Below are positions 43,919 through 49,236 of a stretch of 49,236 bases of DNA, in pieces; the first letter of the stretch is position 1, and every line of letters starts with the position of its first letter. Source of the DNA: Mycobacterium asiaticum (lineage in GTDB: Bacteria > Actinomycetota > Actinomycetes > Mycobacteriales > Mycobacteriaceae); assembly GCF_001673315.1 (NCBI RefSeq), contig NZ_LZLQ01000120.1:1-49236 (forward strand). The letters are read 5' to 3'. Made by a program: the position numbers and the translations under genes. The notes beneath the pieces were generated by a model, which saw nothing but the letters and a program-made list of their open reading frames with translations, was not told the DNA's origin and did no database searches.

Positions 43919-44342
43919 ATGGCGGCCACACTGGCAGGTTCCACCGCACTGGTCACCGGTGCGACGTCGGGGATCGGGCGATCGATAGCGCGGCAGCGCG
44001 ATAGTCAACCTCAGCACCATCGCCGCGTCGACGCCGAAGCGTAACGGCGGCATCTACGGTGCCACCAAGGCGGCACTCGAATTGCTCACCCGGGTCTGGG
44101 CAGACGAGTTCGGTGCTGCCGGGGTGCGGGTGAACGCGGTGGCGGCCGGTCCGACCGACACACCCGGAACCGACGCAACACCCGGATTACTTGAACAGCT
44201 TGCGGCAACTACCGCGCTACGCCGCCCAGCCGACCCTGACGAAATCGCCAGCGCGGTCACTTTTCTCGTCTCCCCGGACGCAAGCTATGTCAACGGCGCA
44301 ATTCTGAATGCCACCGGTGGTGAGAGTTCGTTCGCCCCATGA
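43919..44342 (+). pseudogene. Short-chain dehydrogenase remnant with internal deletion
   Basis: The start is intact, LAGSTALVTGATSGIGRSIA, the Rossmann glycine motif of an SDR. After about 24 codons the frame shifts and stops (TAA near 44044). In a different frame from about 44007 the second half continues with IVNLSTIAAS, the catalytic YGATK, ADEFGAAGVRVNAVAAGPTD and the end VNGAILNATGGE, stopping at 44342. The middle third, including the NNAG region, is missing. A deletion with frameshift explains this. The gene follows encapsulin by eight bases. Confidence 0.85.
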
Positions 44343-44349
44343 TGTGCCG

Positions 44350-46035
44350 CTAGATATCCAGCACCAAGTCACTTTGCGGCGCGGCGGAGCAGATGAGCAC
44401 CTCGCTGGGATCCGGCAACTCCAGGGGCGACTGGACGTACTTTGCGGTTCCCGCGACCACCCCGGTCACGCAGACATGACACACGCCGCTGCGGCAGGAG
44501 AAGCGGGTGGGCACATCGCACGCTTCGGCGAGTTCGAGGATGCTGCCGTACGTTGACGACCAATGCACCGTCAGTCCGGTGCGTGCGAACGTGATCGTTG
44601 GCCCGGTGCCGGGTGGGCCGTCCGGCTGGTGCGGTGGACGATGCGGTGCACCGACAACTCCCGGATTGATCGGCGGCAGGGCACCGAACAATTCACTGTG
44701 GATGTCGGCCGCATTAAATCCAATGCTGGTCAATGCATCCCGTATGTCATCCATGAACTGCGTTGGACCACAGAGGTATACAGCGGCCTCGACGGGCAGC
44801 CGCAGCGCCGTGATGGCCTGGCGGTCCAAGCGCCCTTCGGCCTCGGTATAGAACACTCTCTGATGAGCGTGGGGCAGCGACTCGACCAGGACGCTCACTT
44901 CCCCAGCGAAGGCCTGGCTTTCGCGGCTTCTGGTGGTATGTACCCACCAGATCTCCCGACCGCTGGCGGTGGTCGAAAGCGCATGCAACATTGCCAGGAG
45001 GGGCGTCGCTCCGATGCCGGCGGAAATCAACACGATGGGGCGGCTGCCGTCCGCCAGCACAAAGTCACCGCGCGGTGCGGCGACGTCTAAGACCGATCCG
45101 GGTTGGATGTGATCGTGCAAATACCCGCTCACCGATCCGCGGTCTTCGCGCTTGACGCTGATGCGGTACTCCCCTGCCCCGGGGTCACCGGACAGGGAGT
45201 AGCTGCGCAGCTGCGCTCGGTGGCCCTCGCCCGGGATCCGAACCGTAATGTGCTGACCCGGCAATGGCGTCGGCAGCGGGGTATGGTCTTGCGCCGCCAA
45301 CCGGATTGACAACACTGAAGCACTCTCCGGATGAACGCCGCTGACCCGCAAGGACCGAAAACCGTTCCAGGCTGGTTGATCTGGATGTGGCGCCGGTGCC
45401 GCCAGCATGTCGAGGAAGGACTGTCGCCAGCCCGGGCTCAGCGCCGGGACATCCACAATCGCGCGGAGTAGTCCGGCGTCGCGGTGGGGCAGGTACAACA
45501 AAGCGTCGATGTCGGCGACGGTGAGCTGGTGCGGCCCACGCCGAGTGCGCACGATGTCATCACCGCTTTGCACGCATCCCTCGGTGACGACCCGGAAATA
45601 GAACCCAGGGCGGCGCTGAGATACCAACAGACTGGGCATTTCGGGTTCGTCCAAACGCAGTCCCACTCGAAAGCAGGTAACGCGGGGTTGCGTGATTTCG
45701 AACTCGGCGTCACCGATGCGGTAGCGGTCACCGATGCAGACCTCGGCATCGGCCAAGCCGCTGACGGTGAAGTTCTCACCGAAATGGCCGAATTGGAGAT
45801 CATCGCGCTTCAGGTAACGCTTCCAGAAGTCGTAAGACTCGGTCTGATACACCATGACAGCGCGTTGCTCGCCTCCGTGGCCGGCGAGGTCGCCCTGGCC
45901 GTCGCCGTCGATGTTGAGGCGGCGCACCATGACCGGTCCCTGCACGGGTGCCTTCCAGATTCCGGTTCGCACCAGTTCGCCGCGCCACGGCACATCCTTG
46001 GGCATGCCGACATTCACCGAAACCAGCTTGCCCAC
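44350..46035 (-). CDS. MOSC - flavin reductase - 2Fe-2S ferredoxin fusion oxidoreductase
   Basis: This three-part protein has 561 aa from the GTG at 46035, which has GAGGAG upstream. The first 215 or so residues form a YiiM-type MOSC domain: SVNVGMPKDVPWRGELVRTG, GHGGEQRAVMVYQTESYDFW, QPRVTCFRVGLRL with the probable molybdenum-site Cys. Residues about 230-450 are an FAD/NAD(P)H reductase: RSYSLSGDPGAGEYRISVKRE and ISAGIGATPLLAML, CGPTQFMDDI. The C-terminal ferredoxin has the 2Fe-2S ligands in FSCRSGVCHVC and a later ICSAAP Cys. Electrons would flow from NAD(P)H through FAD and FeS to a molybdenum cofactor or oxygenase site; the substrate is unknown. It is divergent from a hydrolase gene, with a strong palindrome between them. 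Confidence 0.88.
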   Translation of the reverse strand: MGKLVSVNVGMPKDVPWRGELVRTGIWKAPVQGPVMVRRLNIDGDGQGDLAGHGGEQRAVMVYQTESYDFWKRYLKRDDLQFGHFGENFTVSGLADAEVCIGDRYRIGDAEFEITQPRVTCFRVGLRLDEPEMPSLLVSQRRPGFYFRVVTEGCVQSGDDIVRTRRGPHQLTVADIDALLYLPHRDAGLLRAIVDVPALSPGWRQSFLDMLAAPAPHPDQPAWNGFRSLRVSGVHPESASVLSIRLAAQDHTPLPTPLPGQHITVRIPGEGHRAQLRSYSLSGDPGAGEYRISVKREDRGSVSGYLHDHIQPGSVLDVAAPRGDFVLADGSRPIVLISAGIGATPLLAMLHALSTTASGREIWWVHTTRSRESQAFAGEVSVLVESLPHAHQRVFYTEAEGRLDRQAITALRLPVEAAVYLCGPTQFMDDIRDALTSIGFNAADIHSELFGALPPINPGVVGAPHRPPHQPDGPPGTGPTITFARTGLTVHWSSTYGSILELAEACDVPTRFSCRSGVCHVCVTGVVAGTAKYVQSPLELPDPSEVLICSAAPQSDLVLDI

Positions 46036-46084
46036 AGGCGCTCCTCGCCCTCGCTTCTTGCATGCCCACCATATCGGTGCATAA

Positions 46085-46100
46085 TGGGTTGCACAACCCA
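46085..46100. promoter_or_regulatory. Operator site 1 of the TGGGnTGnnCAnCCCA set
   Basis: TGGGTTGCACAACCCA is a perfect 7-bp dyad with a 2-base centre, between the MOSC-fusion and hydrolase genes. CATAAT at 46080-46085, a likely -10 for the hydrolase, abuts it. This is the best-formed of four related sites in the last 3.3 kb. Confidence 0.75.
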
Positions 46101-46126
46101 AAATCAACCCCGGCGCAGGAGGACTG

Positions 46127-46996
46127 ATGACGGTGGTCCACCATCGCTATGCAACCGTCGACGGACATCGGTTGTTTTTCCGGGAGGCGGGGGATCCGGA
46201 TGCGCCGAAAGTGGTTTTACTGCACGGCTTTCCGACCAGTTCGTACATGTTCCGTGGACTGATTCCCGCACTAGCAGACAGCTACCACGTGATTGCTCCG
46301 GATCATCTGGGCTTCGGGCTCTCCGACGCGCCAAGCGTCGACGAGTTCGATTACACCTTCGACGCGCTCACCGAGTTGACGGCGGGTCTGCTTCGCGGCC
46401 TCGGCGTCGACAGGTACGCGATCTATGTCCAGGACTACGGCGCTCCGATCGGGTGGCGGCTCGCTCTGCAAGATCCGGCGGCGATAGCTGCGATCATCAC
46501 CCAGAATGGCAACGGGTACGACGCCGGTTTCGTCGAAAGCTTCTGGAAAGTGGTGTGGGCCTACCAAACCCGGCCGACAGCCGATACCGAAGCCGCGGTT
46601 CGGCAGTTCCTCACTCTGGACGCCACCCGGTGGCAGTATCTGACTGGCGTGGCCGACGAGACGCTCGTGGACCCAGAATCGTGGCTGCACGATTATGCAC
46701 TGATCTCCCGGCCCGGTAACGACGAGGTGCAGCTGAAGTTGTTCCGCGACTACGCCACGAACGCGCCTCTCTACCCGCGGTTGCACGAGTACTTCCGCAC
46801 CACGGGTGTTCCGCTGCTTGCCGTGTGGGGCCGCGGCGACGAGATTTTCGGCCCCGCCGGCGCCCGGGCCTTCGCCGATGACCTGCCCGATGCCGAGCTC
46901 CACTTGCTCGACGGTGGCCATTTCCTGCTGGAATCGGCCTTGCCCGAAGTCACCGAACTCGTCCGAGCGTTCCTGGCCAGGGCTCGGGCAGATTAA
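46127..46996 (+). CDS. Alpha/beta hydrolase, haloalkane-dehalogenase-like (Asp nucleophile)
   Basis: This 289-aa alpha/beta hydrolase follows a perfect AGGAGG. The oxyanion segment is VVLLHGFPTSSYMFRGL near residue 28. The nucleophile elbow reads YVQDYGAPIGWRLAL near 100, so the nucleophile is Asp, not Ser, as in haloalkane dehalogenases, fluoroacetate dehalogenases and epoxide hydrolases. The catalytic His is in LLDGGHFLLE near 265, with a possible acid in VWGRGDEIFGP. The cap region has WKVVWAYQTRPTAD. Which of the three reactions it performs is not decided. Promoter and operator lie just upstream, so it is probably controlled by the TetR genes that follow. Confidence 0.88.
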   Translation: MTVVHHRYATVDGHRLFFREAGDPDAPKVVLLHGFPTSSYMFRGLIPALADSYHVIAPDHLGFGLSDAPSVDEFDYTFDALTELTAGLLRGLGVDRYAIYVQDYGAPIGWRLALQDPAAIAAIITQNGNGYDAGFVESFWKVVWAYQTRPTADTEAAVRQFLTLDATRWQYLTGVADETLVDPESWLHDYALISRPGNDEVQLKLFRDYATNAPLYPRLHEYFRTTGVPLLAVWGRGDEIFGPAGARAFADDLPDAELHLLDGGHFLLESALPEVTELVRAFLARARAD

Positions 46997-47012
46997 TGGG
47001 CTGTACATCCCA
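46997..47012. promoter_or_regulatory. Operator site 2 of the TGGG set
   Basis: TGGGCTGTACATCCCA begins on the base after the hydrolase stop codon and lies 33 bases before the first TetR start. It matches TGGGnTGnnCAnCCCA fully. Position fits autoregulation of the TetR pair. Confidence 0.7.
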
Positions 47013-47045
47013 AAGATGCGGGCGGTTGCGGGTTAGCCTTGCGAT

Positions 47046-47741
47046 ATGGGGCATCCGGATGCTGACGACAAACGGCTGACCCCGAAGGGGCGGGCCACCC
47101 GGGATCGGATCATCGAGACCGCCGCCGATCTGATCGTCCACGAGGGACTGTCCGCGTTCAACATGGACAGCGTCCGCAAGGCCGCATCGGTCAGCGGCTC
47201 ACAGCTGGCCCATTACTTCGCCGACAAGCGCGCGCTCCTTCGCGCCGTCATCGCGCGACAGACGGGTGTGGTGCTGGATTTTCACCGCCAACCGCAACTC
47301 GGGGGATTGCAATCGTTCGATGATTTCGAGCGGTGGATCGATCTCAACATGCGCTATCTACGCCGTATCGGCCATACCGGCACGCCCACCTATCATGCCC
47401 TGACGGCCAAGTTGGCCAAGCCCGATGACGCGACGCGCGAAGCCCTCGCGAGGGGCTACTGGCAATGGGTTGAGCTGCTCGAGCGGGCGATTCAAGGAAT
47501 GAAGGACAACGGCGCCCTCACCAGCAATGCCGACCCACACCGGCTGGCCCTGGTGATCGTCAGCGCCCACCAGGGCGGCGGCACGCTGGCCTACACCTAC
47601 GGTGCGGAATGGCCGCATGCCGACGCAATCCGATTCGCCGTCAACTATCTGCGCTCGTTCGCCACGGATCCTGCCGAACGGGTTCCCCGACCGGTAGGCC
47701 GCATCCGCGGCCGGCGCTCGGCCGCCGACCGATCGACTTGA
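47046..47741 (+). CDS. TetR-family regulator, first of a paralogous pair
   Basis: This 231-aa TetR starts GHPDADDKRLTPKGRATRDR. Its helix-turn-helix covers LIVHEGLSAFNMDSVRKAA and VSGSQLAHYFADKRALLRAV near residues 28-62. A long ligand domain includes FERWIDLNMRYLRRIG and VIVSAHQGGGTLAYTYG, and the tail is Arg-rich. The gene directly downstream encodes a clear paralogue with the same start pattern, SQ-AHYF core and SAHQGG-like segment, so this is a tandem duplication. It is preceded by an operator of the TGGG set. Confidence 0.9.
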   Translation: MGHPDADDKRLTPKGRATRDRIIETAADLIVHEGLSAFNMDSVRKAASVSGSQLAHYFADKRALLRAVIARQTGVVLDFHRQPQLGGLQSFDDFERWIDLNMRYLRRIGHTGTPTYHALTAKLAKPDDATREALARGYWQWVELLERAIQGMKDNGALTSNADPHRLALVIVSAHQGGGTLAYTYGAEWPHADAIRFAVNYLRSFATDPAERVPRPVGRIRGRRSAADRST

Positions 47742-48388
47742 CCCATCCCGTGTCCGACAACAAGACACCAAGGCTCACCCAGAAGGGTCTGGCCACGCGG
47801 GCGCGCATCGTGGATGTCGCGGCGCGATTGATATTCGAGCGCGGTGTCGCCAACACCAGCATCGACGAAGTGCGCACCGCAGCGGGCGTGGGCGGATCAC
47901 AAGTCGCACACTATTTTCGTGACAAGCGGGATCTGACCCGACACGTGATCGCGCTGCGCCGCAACAATGTTCGGACGTTTCACACCGAACCGCGGCTGGG
48001 CTCGCTGGACAGCTTCGAATCGCTGCAGCGGTGGGCAGACGCCTGCGCGACAGACATCGACACTGTGTATCGCCTCGGGGGTTGCGTCTACGGTTCGCTG
48101 GCAGGTGAACTCATCGACGCCGACCACGAGATTCACGCTGACCTGTCCGACGGGTATGACGAGTGGATCGAGTTGTTTCACGAGGGCCTCACCGCCATGC
48201 GGGCTCGCGGTGACCTACGGCCCGACGCCGACCCGCGGCACCTGGCGGTAGCCCTGGTCGCGGCACACCAGGGTGGTGCGATGCTCACCCAAGTCACTGG
48301 CGATGCCGAGCCACTGCGGGCAACGCTGGAAGCTGCGCTTGCCTATGTGCGGTCCTTCGCGACACCACGACGCCGCCGCAGATCCTGA
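47738..48388 (+). CDS. TetR-family regulator, second of a paralogous pair
   Basis: This is a 216-aa TetR. I prefer the TTG at 47738, because its first residues (MTHPVSDNKTPRLTQKG) line up with the first paralogue's MGHPDADDKRLTPKG, and because TTGA overlaps the upstream stop codon. A GTG at 47750 is the alternative. The helix-turn-helix is LIFERGVANTSIDEVRTAA with VGGSQVAHYFRDKRDLTRHV. The ligand domain has RLGSLDSFESLQRWADAC and ALVAAHQGGAMLTQVTG. It probably binds the same palindromes as its paralogue, alone or as a heterodimer (inference). Confidence 0.88.
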   Translation: MTHPVSDNKTPRLTQKGLATRARIVDVAARLIFERGVANTSIDEVRTAAGVGGSQVAHYFRDKRDLTRHVIALRRNNVRTFHTEPRLGSLDSFESLQRWADACATDIDTVYRLGGCVYGSLAGELIDADHEIHADLSDGYDEWIELFHEGLTAMRARGDLRPDADPRHLAVALVAAHQGGAMLTQVTGDAEPLRATLEAALAYVRSFATPRRRRRS

Positions 48389-48409
48389 GCATTCACCCCT
48401 GGACATTTT

Positions 48410-48447
48410 TGGGTTACTCAGCCCATAATAATGGGATGGCTGGCCCA
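48410..48447. promoter_or_regulatory. Operator sites 3 and 4 of the TGGG set, flanking a -10-like box
   Basis: TGGGTTACTCAGCCCA (48410-48425) and TGGGATGGCTGGCCCA (48432-48447) each keep the TGGG/CCCA ends and most of the inner TG/CA of the consensus. Their starts are 22 bases apart, two helical turns. CATAAT at 48424-48429 lies between them, as CATAAT does beside site 1, and could be the -10 box of the dehydrogenase gene. Confidence 0.6.
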
Positions 48448-48491
48448 CTACGGCCTTCCGCTCGTGTGAATATCGCAGGAAGGCGTTTTTC

Positions 48492-49236
48492 ATGCCGGTA
48501 ATCGAAAGCACGCTCCCCACGGCGCCGGCCGTAGTCCGTGAGCAACACAACGATGAGCAGATGCGCGCAATCGTGCTGGACAAGTTCGGCGGACTCGAGA
48601 GCTTGGTTTACACCGATATCCCTAAGCCCCTGCCCAAGCGCGGCGAAGTGGTGATCAAAGTGAAGGGCTTCGGCATCAACCATGCCGAGATGCATATGCG
48701 CCGCGGTGAGTGGGCCGAGGCCGCCGAAGTCAGTGGCATCGAATGCGTCGGCGTCGTGGATTCCTGCCCGGACGGCGAATTCGCCGTCGGCGCAAAGGTA
48801 GCCGCGTTGATGGGCGGACTGGGCCGGACCGTCAACGGCAGCTACGCCGAATACACCCGGGTGCGTGCGGCGAACGTCGCGCTGATCGAGTCCGACCTAC
48901 CGTGGTCCGTCTTGGCGGCCCTGCCCGAAACCTACGCCACGGCTTGGACATGCCTCTTTCGCAATCTTCAACTGACTGCGGGACAGACGCTGGTGATCCG
49001 CGGTGCCACATCGTCTTTCGGCCAGGCGGCGTTGAAGATGGCCGTTGCCGCCGGGGCGAACGTCATTGCCACCACCCGCAGCGGCAAACGTATCTCCATG
49101 CTTGAAGGCCTCGGTGCCAGGCGTGTCGAACTGGAGCGAACCGACCTCGCCGCCCACATCGCCGAGGCAAAACAACTCGACGCCGTCCTCGATCTCGTAG
49201 GCAACAGCACCATTCTCGATTCACTGGACATGCTCA
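48492..49236 (+). CDS. Medium-chain (MDR) zinc-type alcohol dehydrogenase/quinone oxidoreductase, 3' end cut by the window
   Basis: Only the first 248 codons are present. GGAAGG lies before the ATG. The GroES-like catalytic domain starts near residue 22 (MRAIVLDKFGGLESLVYTD) with FGINHAEMHMRRG near 62 and IECVGVVDSCPDGEFAVGAKV near 83. The Cys/His zinc ligands of true alcohol dehydrogenases are not evident, which favours the quinone-oxidoreductase branch. The nucleotide-binding fold begins near 160: LVIRGATSSFGQAALKMAV. Two TGGG operators upstream place it under the neighbouring TetR pair (inference). Confidence 0.87.
   Translation, partial: MPVIESTLPTAPAVVREQHNDEQMRAIVLDKFGGLESLVYTDIPKPLPKRGEVVIKVKGFGINHAEMHMRRGEWAEAAEVSGIECVGVVDSCPDGEFAVGAKVAALMGGLGRTVNGSYAEYTRVRAANVALIESDLPWSVLAALPETYATAWTCLFRNLQLTAGQTLVIRGATSSFGQAALKMAVAAGANVIATTRSGKRISMLEGLGARRVELERTDLAAHIAEAKQLDAVLDLVGNSTILDSLDML

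Overview
The window is chromosomal DNA of a mycobacterium. From about 11.3 kb to 43.9 kb the gene content, order and orientation follow the Mycobacterium tuberculosis stretch Rv0831c to Rv0798c read backwards. This correspondence is from memory of that genome, not from a search. Mycothiol synthase, DesA1, PhoY2, an LCP protein, an MceA-type protein and the DyP/encapsulin pair support the genus. The species cannot be fixed by eye.

Layout. (1) About 1-11,313: an integrated actinobacterial conjugative element of the AICE/pSAM2 type, with an HUH replication initiator (open to the left edge), a Pra-like activator, an FtsK-like transfer ATPase, an excisionase and a tyrosine integrase. Its cargo is an MmpL exporter, an alpha/beta hydrolase and two TetR regulators. 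The integrase frame runs directly into the 3' end of tRNA-Phe, which is the likely attachment site. The other attachment site is not in the window. (2) 11,314-11,806: a tRNA cluster (Phe, Asp, Glu on -, Lys on +). (3) 11.8-18.3 kb: a TIGR04255 protein, a methyltransferase, a deaminase, an MpaB-type oxygenase with divergent TetR, DesA1 and a tRNA-dihydrouridine synthase. (4) 18.4-27.2 kb: a long LCP cell-wall ligase, PhoY2, and a minus-strand series glnR-like, mshD, pstS, pstC, pstA, pstB, so phosphate uptake sits beside mycothiol synthesis. (5) 27.3-33.3 kb: a DUF2993 protein, a polycysteine leader peptide before cysA2-sseC, a 32-residue membrane protein coupled to a nitrobindin, a PabC-like lyase, a double 53-bp MIRU-like element that feeds into a YgfZ-type protein, and a DUF3073 protein. 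(6) 33.3-42.0 kb: purM, purF, a small conserved protein, an orphan MceA-type protein, a CPBP protease, purL and an M18 aminopeptidase. (7) 42.1-43.9 kb: a DyP peroxidase with an encapsulin-targeting tail and its encapsulin shell. (8) 43.9 kb to the end: an SDR pseudogene and an accessory cluster (MOSC/flavin/ferredoxin oxidoreductase, dehalogenase-like hydrolase, two paralogous TetR regulators, a medium-chain dehydrogenase cut by the window edge). This cluster is tied together by four copies of one 16-bp palindrome.

The least ordinary points are the mobile element carrying an MmpL exporter with a duplicated promoter-operator, the TGGG-type operator set at the right end, the MIRU-like start/stop chain before the YgfZ gene, the polycysteine leader, the orphan mceA, and the tiny membrane protein coupled to nitrobindin. 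The DyP-encapsulin nanocompartment, the Pst system and the purine genes are established families.
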